Shown: positions 52,801 through 64,000, numbered from the stretch's first letter. The stretch is 64,000 nucleotides of DNA from Purpureocillium takamizusanense (GCF_022605165.1 NC_063069.1:5332001-5396000), one strand, 5' to 3'. Numbers and translations: made by a program. Notes: generated by a model from the sequence alone, not told the origin.

Positions 52801-53781
52801 ACTCAGGCAGACGGGACATGAGATGGGAGACAAGGCGGGAACGCTGCTGCCCGCCCTCTCTCCAGAGGGGGGGGGGGGGGACGTCGCGGCAGCCGCACCA
52901 GCGCCAGCAGCTCGGACACAAGCCGCCCCGCCCCCCGCCCATTTTCATGCTGCCATCCATGCCCGGTGGCACCCGGACTGGGTGCACCTGGATGGCGGCG
53001 GCGGCGGCGGAGGTCTGGAAGCTTAGTAGGTGGGCGGCGCAGGCGCAGCAGTAGCGGTAGCAGCACTGCCGGGCAGGGCACACCACAGGGCAGGCCAGGG
53101 CATGGACAAGAGACAGCCCTGCCCAGTGGAGGGCTCTGGGCAGTTCCATCCCCGATCCCAGGGCAGCCAGCGCAGCAGCCCTCCACTGCCTCCATCGACT
53201 GAGTGCCCTGCTTGCCTGCCCACCCATTGGATGTGCTTCCCGGCCACCCACCGGGACCTTAGCTGGTAACGTCGTTAGTAGAGGTACGTACAGTGGGTGT
53301 ACCTGTAAGAAGGACCTCAGTACTCCCAGGGATGGTCGACACAGGCCACATGGGGGAAAACCCTCATCATCCCGCCCTCCTCGTCAGACACGGGCTGACC
53401 TGCCCGCCCTTCCTCCCACATTGGCACCACGCACACATTCGACTTTTGCTTTCTCCCTCATCCACCATCCATTTCTCCTCATCCAGCGACAGTATCAACA
53501 GCGCCATCACTCGCTTTATTGCTTGTAATTCGTGGGACCGCCGACTTGTCCGGGTCTCTAGCGCACGCCCTCTAACCCAGCGTCGTCGTCACCACCTCCT
53601 AATTGCTACCCGCCGTCATCTTCGACGGCCAGCGGCCCGGCCATCTACCCCCTCGTGCGACGGAGCTGGCTGGGTATGGCCTAACGACTTCGCCACGGGC
53701 GTCCCTCGCGATCGATCATTGCCAGAAGATCCAGTCCCCATGTGATCGATCCGCCCACGCCATTCACAACGCCTGCCCGAC
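49868..53781. other. Gene-free region upstream of IRE1 (3.9 kb)
   Basis: Between the eIF3b stop and the IRE1 start, both on the plus strand. It contains GGGAC pentamers (50596-50612), a GGT/GGC tract (50651-50685), repeated GTACGAAGTAC words (51416-51432), a TACC/GGTA-rich cluster (52556-52597), a G13-14 run (about 52866-52880) and many CAGGGCAG-like words (53050-53180). Frames of up to 216 codons at 52.6-53.2 kb are low-complexity on both strands. The last ~500 bp likely hold the IRE1 promoter and leader. Confidence 0.55.
49938..49943 (+). terminator. prt1: Possible polyadenylation signal of eIF3b
   Basis: AATAAA occurs 71 nt after the stop codon, a normal distance. It is a single hexamer match, so confidence is limited. 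Confidence 0.4.
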
Positions 53782-56700
53782 ATGCTACGACGACCGCCCA
53801 ACGACGGTCGTGGCGCCTCGCAGCAGCAAAAGTTCCTGCTTGCCTTCGCCTTCTTTCTCCTGCCCTGGCTGCCGCTCGCCGAGGTTCAGCATCCGACGCC
53901 GCAGCAGGCTGTGCACTCCCTGCCACCCCAAGTCGGAGTCCGCAACGGCGCTCGGAGCGACAACAGCCAGCCATTGCCCGACGGTGCGGCTGTCCATAAC
54001 TGGGCCGCCACGCAATACGGCGACAGCAAGCATGATGCCGAGATCCTCGACGATGCTGCTGCCGACTCCGCCGACGACTCGGCGCCGACGGCACCACGCG
54101 ACAAGACAAGGCCGTCTCCCGCCCTCCCGAGGCAGCGGCAGCACGACCCCGTCGTCGACCGCTCCAGACTGAACCGCCAGCAGCACCGGCCGCCAGTCGG
54201 TAGCAACAGCTATAGCTACAACATCCACAGCGATGGTGACAACAATAACAAAAACAATAAGAAACCAAATACCAATCATAACAAGCGACACATCATTGAC
54301 ACCGACGATGCGAGCGCCCTCGCGACTTTGGCTCCGGCTCAGGCCGTCCGAGCACCACATCCCCCACGACATCTTCGGCCCACTAGCATCCCCGCTACCG
54401 GGCTCACCTCGCCGCAGAATGCGCGGAGTCTGGAGGACTGGGAAGTGGAAGACTTTGTTCTTCTGGCGACCATCGATGGAACCCTCTACGCCACCGACCG
54501 CAAGACGGGCAAGGAGCGCTGGCAGCTCGAGGTAGACCAGCCCATGGTCGAGACGCTCCACCACCGCGCCAACAGCTCTGTTCTCGACGACGACTACAGC
54601 CCAGTTGATCACTACATATGGGCGGTCGAGCCCAGCCGCGACGGCGGCGTCTATGTCTGGGTTCCGAGCGGGCCCGACGCCCGCCCTCGCGCCACCGGCT
54701 TCACCATGAAGAGCCTGGTTGAAGAGCTGGCTCCCTTTGCCGACGAGAAATCAGCCGTCGTCTACACCGGTGACAAAAAAACCAACATGATTACCCTCGA
54801 CGCCGCCACGGGTCGCGTCATTAAGTGGTTCGGCTCTAGTGGCTCCCAGGTTAACGAGGCCGAGAGCTGCCTGCGGCCCAACGCACTCTACGACAAGGAC
54901 TCGGAGGAGTGCAGTTCTACGGGTACCATCACCCTCGGCCGCACCGAGTACACCGTCGGCATCCAGCGTCGCGAGGATGGCCGGCAGGTGGCCACCCTCA
55001 AGTATGCCGAGTGGGGTCCCAACAATTTTGACCTGGACCTCCTTCAGCAGTACCAAGTCTCCCTCGACAGCCGCTACATCACGAGCCGGCACGACGGCAA
55101 GGTGTACGCCTTCGACTATGCTCGGGCCGGCCCCGCGGCGCCCTTGTTTAGCCACAAGTTTGAGGTGCCCGTGGCTCGTGTCTTTGACGTTTGTCGTCCG
55201 TGGGACGCGGCTTCGGAGAGCAACCCCGAGCTCATCGTCCTACCCCAGCCGACGATGCCGTCACAGGACGCCAGCATCGCTCGAGCGCGCAGCAGCAGCA
55301 TCTTCCTCAACCAGACCGAGACAGGCAGCTGGTACGCCATGTCTGGCCGCGCGTATCCGCTCATCGTCGACGCGCCCATGGCGCCCATCAACTCCCAGGA
55401 CTGGTGGGACATGGCGTCGAGTTGGGATACCGTGAGCGGCCCCAAGCTCTCGAAAGCCCTCGCCGGCACGCATTCGCTCGACAGGCATCGTGGCGACAAG
55501 CTGGATGCGCCCACCCCCCAGGGCATGATTACGGATGGCAGTGAGTACAGGGAGCATGACGCGGATCTGCCCACGCCTGAGCCATCTGTGCTGGAGGAGT
55601 CGACCATCGTCGATAAAGTCAAGGGCCTTCCGCAGAGCGCGGCGGACAGCGTCGTTGACTTCATCAAGAACCCCATCCTCTTCCTGCTCTTCTTTGCTGC
55701 CCTGATCTACAACGAGAAGAAATTACGCCGATCGTACCATCGCTGGCGCACCAGCGGTAGCTTAAGGGACGCGGTCCACTTCCTGACGTCTGACGCCTCT
55801 GCGGAAAGAGTGGCCAAGGTGGAAGACGACGAGTCGGACACCAAAAGCGCTCGTGATGAGTCCCCCGTCGACGCCAAAGTCGGCGACAAGGGAGACGGCC
55901 AGGATGTGGTCAGGGCGTCGGGAGTCGATGTGCACGCGCCCAGCGCCGAAAAGCAAGCCGAGACGGCCGACAAGGCGGCCAGCGCAGAGGGCGACGCCAA
56001 AGCAGACGAGGAGGCGCAGAATGGCTCGGGCGATGCACAATCTGGCGCGGGGCCGGAAAAGAAGAAGAAGGCGCACCGTGGCCGACGAGGCGGAGTTAAG
56101 CACCGCAAGGGCAGGGGTCGGGAAGCGTCGCAGTCGAGGGAGGACGACGCACCGCCCACGACGGTCGAGGAAGCCGTCAACAACGCCAAGCGCCTTGGAG
56201 ATCGTCCGAGCCTCGAACCCGACGTCATGACAGTCGCCAACGATATGCAGGCTGTTACGGGTCCCATCATTCGCATGGGCAACATCGAAGTCAACACAGA
56301 GCTGCAGCTAGGGACTGGCAGCAACGGCACGCTGGTGTTTGCCGGAAAGTTTGACGGCCGTGATGTGGCCGTCAAGCGCATGCTGATTCAGTTCTACGAC
56401 ATTGCCTCGCAGGAGACGCGGTTGCTGAGGGAGAGCGACGACCATCCCAATGGTCTGTGCGACCCGCGCCACAGTCGGTTTGATCTTCTGCTAACGTGGA
56501 CACAGTTATCCGATACTACTCACAGCAGATGCGTGACGGGTTCCTGTACATTGCACTCGAGCGTTGCGCGGCGTCTCTCGCCGATGTGGTTGAGCGACCG
56601 CATCTGTATCGGGAGCTGGCAAACGCGGGTAGGACCGACCTTCCCGGCGTCCTCTACCAGATCACAAACGGCATCAGCCATCTCCACAGCCTGCGGATCG

Positions 56701-57647
56701 TTCATCGCGATCTGAAACCGCAGAACATTCTGGTCAACATGGGCAAGGACGGCAGGCCGCGAATGCTGGTGTCCGACTTTGGCCTGTGCAAGAAGCTCGA
56801 GGGTGGACAGTCGTCGTTTGGCGCCACGACGGGAAGAGCGGCGGGCACCTCGGGGTGGCGCGCGCCCGAACTTCTCTTGGACGACGATGCGCGTGATGCT
56901 GGCATGGTCGATGCCAGCACGCATAGTGGTTCGGGGTCAGTGCTCGTCAACGACGGCACCATGGCCAGTAACCGCCGAGCGACTCGCGCCATCGACATCT
57001 TCGGCCTCGGCCTCGTCTTCTTCTACGTCCTGACCAACGGCTCCCACCCGTTCGACTGCGGCGACCGGTACATGCGGGAAGTTAACATCCGTAAGGGCAA
57101 CCATAACCTCCGGCCGCTGGACGCCCTGGGAGATTTTGCGTACGAGGCTGAGGACTTGATTGCGTCGATGCTTGAATCGGATCCAAAGCAGAGGCCCAAC
57201 GCCCGGGAGATCATGTCGCACCCATTCTTCTGGTCTCCCAAAAAGCGCCTGGCCTTCCTGTGCGACGTCTCGGACCATTTCGAGAAGGAGCCTCGCGATC
57301 CTCCCTCGGCGGCGCTCCAAGAGCTCGAGCGGCATGCGGCGCAAGTGACCAAGGGCGACTTCCTGCGCGCTCTGCCCCGCGACTTTGTGGACTCGTTGGG
57401 CAAGCAGCGCAAGTACACGGGCTCAAGGCTTCTGGACCTGCTGCGCGCCCTGCGCAACAAGCGCAACCATTACGAGGACATGCCCGATACCCTCAAGCGG
57501 ACCGTCGGCCCGCTGCCCGAGGGCTACCTGTCGTTTTGGACGCTGCGGTTCCCGATGCTGCTGCTCGTGTGCTGGAACGTGGTGTACAACGTTGAGTGGG
57601 AGAAGACGGACCGATTCCGCGAGTACTATGAGCCGGCGGGTCTGTGA
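53782..57647 (+). CDS. ire1: IRE1 unfolded-protein-response kinase/endoribonuclease (1270 aa, 2 exons)
   Basis: Exons 53782-56452 and 56506-57647; the 53-nt intron interrupts the kinase N-lobe and rejoins as DDHPNVIRYYSQQMRDGF. It is the ER-membrane stress sensor that unconventionally splices HAC1/hacA mRNA. The protein has an N-terminal signal/anchor (about residues 17-33), a PQQ-like luminal sensor (VLLATIDGTLYATDRKTGKERW), a membrane segment near residues 630-650 (NPILFLLFFAALIYNEKKL), a basic linker (KKKKAHRGRRGG), a kinase with Lys865 in VAVKRML, His957-Arg-Asp959 in HRDLKPQN and Asp981 in DFGLCKK, and a C-terminal KEN RNase domain (from about 1137; LRNKRNHYEDMP). All key residues are present. 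The luminal part carries an Asn/Lys-rich AT-rich insert (54199-54292). Convergent with HEL2. Confidence 0.97.
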
Positions 57648-58719
57648 GAGTGAGAGGCGGGTAGCCGAAGCATGTCGGCCATTTCATGCTATTTGCGTGA
57701 GCGATAGGGAGGACTCTGGTATACGGAGATTGATTAACGTCTTACATTCGTTCTTGCAGAGTAAAAAAAAAGTACGTTGGTATGGTTAGCATTTAGGTAG
57801 GCGAGGCTAGGATTAGCAATGGGCACCATCACATGGGCGCTTTTTTATCCTCGATTGCCCCTGGTCTTTTCACAATCAATCCTGTCTGGTCCGTCCGTCC
57901 ATGCATGCCATGCCATGTGAGGTGTATGCGCGTGTATGGGTATGGGTATGTGTGTGTATGCATGCATGTATGTATCTATCTACGTGTGTGCATATACACT
58001 GTGTGTGTGTGTACGTTTGTGCCCCCCCGCTACGGAGTGTTTTGGAGAAGGAAGAACTGCACGCCGCACGCCGCACGCCAACACGATATGCTTCGAACTC
58101 AACTTTTTTTCTTCTTCTCGTTTCTACAACTGCACCAGATACCCTGCTATTTTCCCTCTATTCACACACACAGACACATACATGTGTCATCTTCCTCCCT
58201 CTCTATATATACACCATATACAAGGTCGTGTGGCCTTGTGAGTGTATGCGTGCGTGTGTGCGCGTGTAGTATCTACCGCCGCCGGGATACGACAAGGAAT
58301 AATGGCAAAGATGGCCAGTCCCGCACTCGTCGCCACTGCATTGCAATGCATTGCACCTTTTTAGGGGGGCCGCCTTGGTCTGATCTGTCCTGGCCCGGCC
58401 TGTCCTCCCTACTTTTCCTTCCGTCTTCTCCGCTCACGCGATCTATGCGTTGCGCTCGCCATCATGCTTGTCGAGTCCAACTCCGAGTCCGAGTCGGGTG
58501 ATGGGACCTACTCGAATACGCGTCGTGACTCAAGGGACGGAGAAAGTGCATAGAGAGAGGGAGGAGGGAGGGAGGGGCTGTTCGGGGTACGAAAAAAGGG
58601 AGAGCTATCCGTACGACCGGGAAGGAAGAGAGATAGGGAGGGGCAGGGAGCATTTATTTTGACGAGAAGCAGGTTGTTTTCTTCTTTCTTTATGGCACGG
58701 CGCATGCCTGCCGCCTCCA
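57648..58719. other. Intergenic, convergent 3' ends of IRE1 and HEL2
   Basis: 1.07 kb. It contains a TG/ATG-rich alternating purine-pyrimidine block (57905-58016) and a purine-rich block near 58540-58660. Frames here are repeat-driven and lack domains. Confidence 0.6.
57930..58016. repeat. TG/TATG-rich alternating tract
   Basis: Mixed tgtg, atgc and tatc units in alternating purine-pyrimidine order, a potential Z-DNA former. Confidence 0.7.
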
Positions 58720-61292
58720 TCAGCCCCATTGTACGAGGACCTTTTTGCCCTTCTTGCCGCCCTTCTTCCCTTTGCCTCCCCCAGCCGCGGCGTCGTCGCC
58801 AGCGTCATCGTCTTCCCCTGCGGCGGGGGGCGTCGCCGCGCCGGAGCCGGAGCCGGAGCCGCCGCCGCCCCACTGAAAGCCCGAGTCGGCGTGGCCGTAG
58901 TCTCGCCGGACGCCGCGGCCGGTCCCGTAGCCGAAGATGGTGGTCGTGGGCTTGGGGGCGGCGGGCAGCGCAGGGAAGGCCTCGCCGCCCGTGGCGCCGC
59001 GCGAGCCCGTCGCCGTGCGGAGCGGTCGATATGACGAGGATGAGGAGGAGGGTTGTGATTGTTGCTGTTGTTGTTGGGACGTGGCGGACCCGATCCACGA
59101 GGGTCGGGCGGCGGTCGAGCTCGACGATGAACCGCCGGTCGCCGAGGCCAGCGAGGGAAATGCAGACGAGGACGGCGTCCTGATGTTGGTCGGGGCCGCG
59201 GCCCAGCCCGGCGGTCCGCGCTGGGCGGCGACGGGCGCTGGCCCCCCCAGCCGGGTGCTGTTCTTAAGCTTGAGCACGCGCGTCGAGTGCTTCTGCGAAG
59301 GGGCCGCGTTGGGCACGGCTGGGTTGGAGGACGAGGCGTTGGCCCAGCCGCTCGAGCTCGACGTCGCGCCGTGCATGCCGCTCAGGCCCGGCAGGCTGGG
59401 GTAGTCCTCGTTGATGGCGCGCCAGTCCTGCCACGCCTTGCGCAGGTGATCCGCCTTGGCCTTGTCCTCGAACAGGTCCGCCACCTCGCGCACCAGCGTG
59501 CCCAGCGCGTTGGACGACACGTCGGCGAAGAGTGTGAAGAAGGCATCGATGAGCTGCGGCGCCGTGAGGCCGCCCTTGCGGTACGACGAGACGTGGTTCC
59601 GGAACTGGGCCACCTTGTTGGAGTCGTTGCCCAGGAGGTTGGCGGCGCGCTCGACCGCCGCGCTGTGGCGGACGAGACTGGCCCGCTCCTCGGGTGTCAG
59701 GTTGGACGTGTCGGTGATGTTGAGCGAGCCCATTGCGTCGACGACGCGGCCTTGTGCGGCGTTGGGAGTCGCGGATCGCGGCGTTGAGGCGGCTTGTCGG
59801 GACGAGGAGGCAGCCTGCGCGGGCGTCGGGGCTGAGAGCTGGCCGCCGAAGGTGCGGTTCGACACGGACTGAGCCGAGTGGATGGCCATCTGCCGTTGAA
59901 ACGCAATCTCGTCACGGCGCAAAGGTTGCGCTGTCGTCGGCGGGACCATGTCCTCGTTCGGGTCTCGCCCTCGACCGCCGCCCGTCCGCCCGCCTCTGCC
60001 TCTGCCGCGAGCCTCGCCGCCGTCTCTCTGGCCCCTGCCGCCGCCCGCGCCGCCCCTCCGTTCCTGCTGATATGATTGCCTAATGTCAAAGGCAGAAATG
60101 TCCACGGTCCTGGCGTCCCTGCCGGCCGTCTTGCCGCCGTGCTCGCTCAGCTGATGGGCCTGCAGGTCCAGCTCGGACTCGAAGACGACAAACTTCTTCT
60201 CCAGGCACTCGGCGTTGGAGCACAGGTAGTGGTCCTTCTTGAAGTGCTGCTCGAGCGCGTTGTAGTCCTGGTAGTAGTGAGGCTTGCGCGAGTCGCGGCG
60301 GTCGCAGAGAAAGCAGCGCTCGTGCTTCATGCGGCAGTGCTCGTACAGCTTGTCGTCGTCGTAGAAGCGCTCGCCGCAGAAGCCGCAGAGCGGGTGGCCC
60401 TTGAAGCCCGTCTGGTCGGCGGCACCGGGCTTGTCGTCGCCGTGGCGCATGTGCCGCTCCAGTTCCTTATCGGAGAAGAGTTCGTGCTCGTGGGTAAAGA
60501 CCTTCTTGTTGCGCGTGCATAGATCGCACATGCGCTTGCGGTGGATCGACTTGACGTGTCGATGGAGGTCGGGCCAGCCCAGGCCGGCAAAGTCGCAGGA
60601 CGCGTCGGGACAGTTATACCGCAGCAGGAGGACTGTGTCGCCCACAATGTCCTCGTTGGTGTACTTGATGCCGATGTTGGTGTCGGTGGTGGTGATGTCC
60701 TTGTCCGAGTAGTCCTCGAACCGCTTCTCGCCATCGTCGGTGAAGATTACAAACGGCGCCGGTGTCTGTGTCGCATAACATGTCAGTCTGCAGCGTCCTG
60801 TCGCGGGGAAAAAAGGAGAGATGGGCGTACCCGACAGTGGGCGCAGTCCTTGGTCTTGTATAATGCCCTCATGCGCAGCCCACAGATGTGGCAGGTCGTG
60901 TGGTTGCAGGGCGCGATGGAGTGATGGGCTACCGGGTTCGCGCAGATGAAGCACACTTCGGCATCGCCGTCGTCGTCATCGCCGACTGTGCCGTTTGCCG
61001 TCGCCGCGGCCGCCTCGTTGATGGGACGCTGCTGGCCATCCGGGCCAGCTTCATTGGCCGCGTGTGCCCTTGCCGCAGCTGCCGCCAGGTCCTGGGCAGC
61101 CGGGTTCTTGAGAGAATCGGCATTGTCGCCGCCGCCGCCGCGCTGCCCGGCATTACCGTGACCGCCTCGGCCGCGTCGAGCGCCGCCGCTCTTGTTGCTT
61201 CCGCCTCGACCTCGTCCCCCGCGGGTGCGGCCTTTGGAGCCCTCGCCGCCTCGGCCGGCGTTTGCGGGTGCGCCCTCCTCGGGAGGCGCCAT
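58720..61292 (-). CDS. hel2: RING/C2H2 E3 ubiquitin ligase Hel2 (ZNF598) (835 aa, 2 exons)
   Basis: Exons 60831-61292 and 58720-60765; the 65-nt intron joins the RING end DCAHCR to TPAPFVIFTDDGEKRFEDY in phase 0. The protein senses collided ribosomes and ubiquitinates 40S proteins to start ribosome-associated quality control. The N-terminus is RGG-rich (residues ~10-55), likely RNA-binding. The RING runs from Cys114 (CFICANPVAHHS) to Cys153. The Hel2-specific C2H2 fingers follow: CPDASCDFAGLGWPDLHRHVKSIH, CGFCGERFYDDDKLYEHCRMKH, CSNAECLEKKFVVFES..AHQLSEH. The C-terminal half is disordered with a Lys-rich end (GKKGKKVLVQWG). The start at ATG 61292 is chosen because the frame upstream continues only to a TTG and is not conserved-looking. 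Confidence 0.95.
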
Positions 61293-62584
61293 GGCCGCGG
61301 ATCGCAATGTGTTGCCAGCGGCTGGAGCGGCCAGTGTGACGGGGCTTCTCGTACTCGGTTCCGCGTCGCTGATGCTCGTACCAGCAGGATGCTGCCACTG
61401 GGAGGTTGCGCCGATGGCAGCTGTAGGTGGGATCGAATGCTCCCGATGCCTCGGGTCTGTAGGGGCAAATTGGGCGTTTCCGTGTCGTCCGTCGCTAATG
61501 ACGTTCAATCTCGTCGATGTGCACGCCAGCGTCAGGCCAAAGGGTCAGTGGATGCGGTTCAAATTTTTGGTATCGCGGGGACAGAACGAGGTTGAGGATC
61601 GGGGGGGATTGGCTGTGGAGGGGTAATAACGGCTGGAGTTTCTGTCGCAGCAAGAGGTGGTGGTAATTTCAGCGGGTGGTGTAGCGTTTTTAGCGGGCTC
61701 TGCGCACCACACCAAGCACCGATTTGCACCTCCAACTCCTGCCCCAAGCTAGCTGCCATCCTGGTACGAAGTACGAATACGTTAGGTTCATTAGCCACTG
61801 ACATCCGCCACGCAGGGGGACCTAGCTGGCTGGAGGCGTCGCTGGGAAAGGGAAAAAACGCCTGGCTGGCTTCCGGAATGACAGGGTCCTGATGAGTCAG
61901 CCGACGCCATCAACCTCGTCATTTCGCATCAACCTGGTCGGTTTGTGTGTGTGGTATAAAGTGCACTGCCCGTCTCAGGTGCAGGCAAAGAGTCATCCGG
62001 CAAGGTGAGCCATCTATACATATGTGTCCGGCTGCATTGCTCCACCGGGACGCGCCACGGGCTGGGCTGTGTTCGTAGCAGCGTGGACGAACGAATCACA
62101 CACACCGCTGGACTCACCTCACCCATACGGGCCATACCGACCTATGCCTCGGTCAGACTTGAGAGCCAGTCATCGTCAGCCACACCAACCAGCCCCTGAC
62201 AGACGGCCCGAGCCGACGACGAGCATCATCCATGGCTGCCTCACTTCGCAGCATGGAGAGAAGGGAGGTCTGATATACTGAATCTTAGTATGCATAAGAC
62301 GTTATAGGTCTCTCTGTCGCTTCATCTCCCCTCCCCTCCCCTCCCCTCCTTCGAGATAATGAGTAACGAAATGGAAATCCGCCGTCGTGACCAGCTGTCA
62401 CACGCACTCCCTCCCTCTCGCCTTTGGCTAATGCTACCCGCCCATTTTGCCCAGCGACCGTTTCGCAAATCAAGCCCATAAAGGATTGAAAAAATCAACC
62501 TAGTTACTCCCCTTTGCGCCGGAACCGCACAAGGTGGTTTAGTTCGCTCTGTGTGACCCCCTGCTGCTGGCCTTCTGATGACCT
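61293..62584. other. Intergenic, HEL2 promoter and 3' side of the SWIB gene
   Basis: 1.29 kb, with GTACGAAGTAC near 61764 and a CCCCT pentamer run at 62325-62349. No domain-bearing frame. Confidence 0.55.
62325..62349. repeat. CCCCT pentamer array
   Basis: Four to five tandem CCCCT units in the 3' region of the SWIB gene. Confidence 0.8.
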
Positions 62585-63615
62585 TCACTCCTCGCCGACC
62601 GGGTAGAGATGGTGCCCTATTTCCTTGTTCATGCGAAACATGTCCACTCTGGCCTGCTTGAATACGGCCTGCATCTTGTCGTCGCACCGGATCTGACGCT
62701 TGTCCTTGGGGTCCTGCAGGTCGTTGGCCTTGATGTGTTCCCACAGCTTCTTGACCACCTGCGGGCGCGAGAGCTGCGTCCACTCGTTAGCACCAGCACG
62801 CTCGGGCTTTCTTCGCATGCGACGAGGCGGGCAGCCCATACCTGAGTCTCGCCGCAGAGCTCCGACAGCGTCGCGCTGAGGATAAAGGGCTTCTGAAAGC
62901 CGCCACCGGCCTTGCGCTTGGGGACAGAGTCGGCGCTCCCGTCGGCCTCGCTGTCGTCGTCCTCGCCAACCTTCTTGGCGCTTTTCTTCCGGGGGGCCTT
63001 CTTCTTCTTCACTACCTTTGTGCGGTCGCCGCCGCCGCGCGTAGAGCGCGCCCGCGCGAGGCTGTTCTCCTGCGCCTGCAGGGCCGCAGCCAGGCGCGCA
63101 TCGGCATCCTCCGAGGACGTCGATCGCTTCGCCTTCTTCTTGGCCGGCTCGGGAGAGGCCGAGGGGTCCGTCTCGGCAGAGTCGGAGACGCCGTTGGTGG
63201 CGGGCCTCTTATTCGGGGACGGGTCCGGCACAGACGAGGCGGGGACGTCGTTTACGTTGGCGCCAGACACGGCATCGAAGCGGGCCTCGATGAGTCGCTT
63301 GATGGCATCCTGCAGCAGTGGGTGAGCTTTAGCTTCCTCGGGAGGAGGGGCAACGGCCCAAGGCTGGGTATTATGTAGGGTGGTGGCACCTTCTGGTCGC
63401 TCAGGTCGCGTCCGCCGAGGGAGGCCTCGAGGCCCTGGCGGACCTTTTTTCGCGAGATAGTCTCGAGGTCGGCGGTGGCGAGGATGCCGTCGATGATCTC
63501 GGTGAAGCGCGCAAGCTCGTCGGGCGAGACTGCGACGCGCGGGGGGGATGAGTTTCTGCGGTCAAGGATTCAAGACGGCTGGGGAGGGAGAGAGGAGCTC
63601 ACGTGGCGCGCTCAT
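62585..63615 (-). CDS. DEK-C plus SWIB/MDM2 domain protein, UAF30-like (269 aa, 4 exons)
   Basis: Exons 63603-63615, 63390-63529, 62842-63309 and 62585-62773; introns of 73, 80 and 68 nt, total 270 codons. The protein starts MSAPLSPDELARFTEIIDG, giving an N-terminal DEK-C-type helical domain (about residues 6-65: ATADLETISRKKVRQGLE, DAIKRLIEARFDAV). Then comes a basic/acidic disordered middle with nuclear-localisation-like runs (KKKAKR, KKKKAPRKK). The C-terminal SWIB fold runs from about residue 183 to 266: FQKPFILSATLSELCGETQ joined to LSRPQVVKKLWEHIKANDLQD, IRCDDKMQAVF. Relatives include yeast Uaf30 (Pol I upstream activation factor) and chromatin-associated Tri1. It is a nuclear transcription or chromatin factor; the exact complex is not decidable here. 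Confidence 0.92.
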
Positions 63616-63871
63616 GGTGGCGTGGGATGCAGTGCGGCAATGGGATCTGCAGTGTCAGACACGAGGCGACCGACAGGTAACAAGTCGCGACGGCGGAGGC
63701 GGTGCAGCTACTCGCGAGGTGCTGGTGACGGGGGCCGGGCGGGTTGGCGAAGGAGACGCCTCACAGCATAGCCGGCAACAGCAGGCTGGCGCGATGTCAG
63801 GCTCCGAGATGCAGTCTGTGCGACGCGAGGACTGTGCGACGGGGTTGTAACGAAGGGGGGGCGGGCGCTGC

Positions 63872-63912
<41 letters not shown>

Positions 63913-64000
63913 ACGGCAATGGTGACGGTGTACGAAGTAGGCTTAGTAGTAGACGTCAAAGCCAGCGAAGCTGCTGCCCACGGTGGTCACAGCCGATGTC
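63616..64000. other. 5' region of the SWIB gene to window end
   Basis: 385 bp upstream of the SWIB start codon. It holds a GGTGTC hexamer array and no supported gene start. The window ends here. Confidence 0.5.
63873..63912. repeat. GGTGTC hexamer array
   Basis: About six tandem ggtgtc units (63873-63912), roughly 260-300 bp upstream of the SWIB gene's ATG, possibly in its promoter. Confidence 0.9.

Noticed and set aside
52601..53251. Frames of up to 216 codons before IRE1
   Set aside because: Both strands are open because of CAGGGCAG-like repeats; no conserved domain.

Overview
The window is a GC-rich stretch of nuclear chromosome from a filamentous ascomycete, most likely a member of the Hypocreales (Sordariomycetes). 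The evidence is short introns (50-96 nt) with GT..AG ends and CTAAC/CTGAC-like branch sites, dense genes on both strands, a Zn2Cys6 regulator, Hel2, Ire1, eIF3b and CCT2 of ascomycete type, and gene-poor stretches full of simple repeats. A Purpureocillium- or Tolypocladium-like fungus would fit, but genus is inference. I support 17 protein-coding genes. Splice junctions were placed by hand, and every multi-exon model sums to a whole number of codons.

Left third (1-28.9 kb), mostly accessory genes on the minus strand after the first gene: the 3' part of a sulfatase-family gene (+, cut by the window edge), an alpha/beta hydrolase, a glutamine-rich WD40 protein, a secreted protein-arginine deiminase with all catalytic residues, a four-exon Zn2Cys6 transcription factor, an intronless type IIC (Na+/K+-type) P-type ATPase, a 15-exon ABCC/MRP exporter, a BAHD-type acyltransferase directly upstream of it, and a small protein of the family labelled 'n-acetylglutamate synthase'. 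The acyltransferase and exporter look like a minimal secondary-metabolism or detoxification pair. No PKS, NRPS or terpene synthase is in the window.

Middle third (31-43 kb): a delta-12 oleate desaturase (FAD2), a Tc1/mariner-transposase-derived gene that has lost its first catalytic aspartate and looks domesticated, and a TBC-domain Rab-GAP with a serine in place of the glutamine finger. These are separated by gene-free stretches of up to 5.2 kb.

Right third (45-64 kb), core housekeeping and stress genes: CCT2 and eIF3b share a 547-bp divergent promoter; then come the unfolded-protein sensor IRE1, the ribosome-quality-control E3 ligase HEL2 and a DEK-C/SWIB chromatin or Pol I factor.

The gene-free stretches (about 29 kb in all) hold microsatellites, minisatellites and a scattered family of short TAC-rich palindromic motifs. 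I found no convincing tRNA, rRNA, intact transposon or CRISPR. The most unusual items are the secreted bacterial-type deiminase, the inactive-looking domesticated transposase, two abutting palindromes in the transcription-factor promoter, a start-codon-only exon in CCT2, and a hairpin-headed 57-bp minisatellite.
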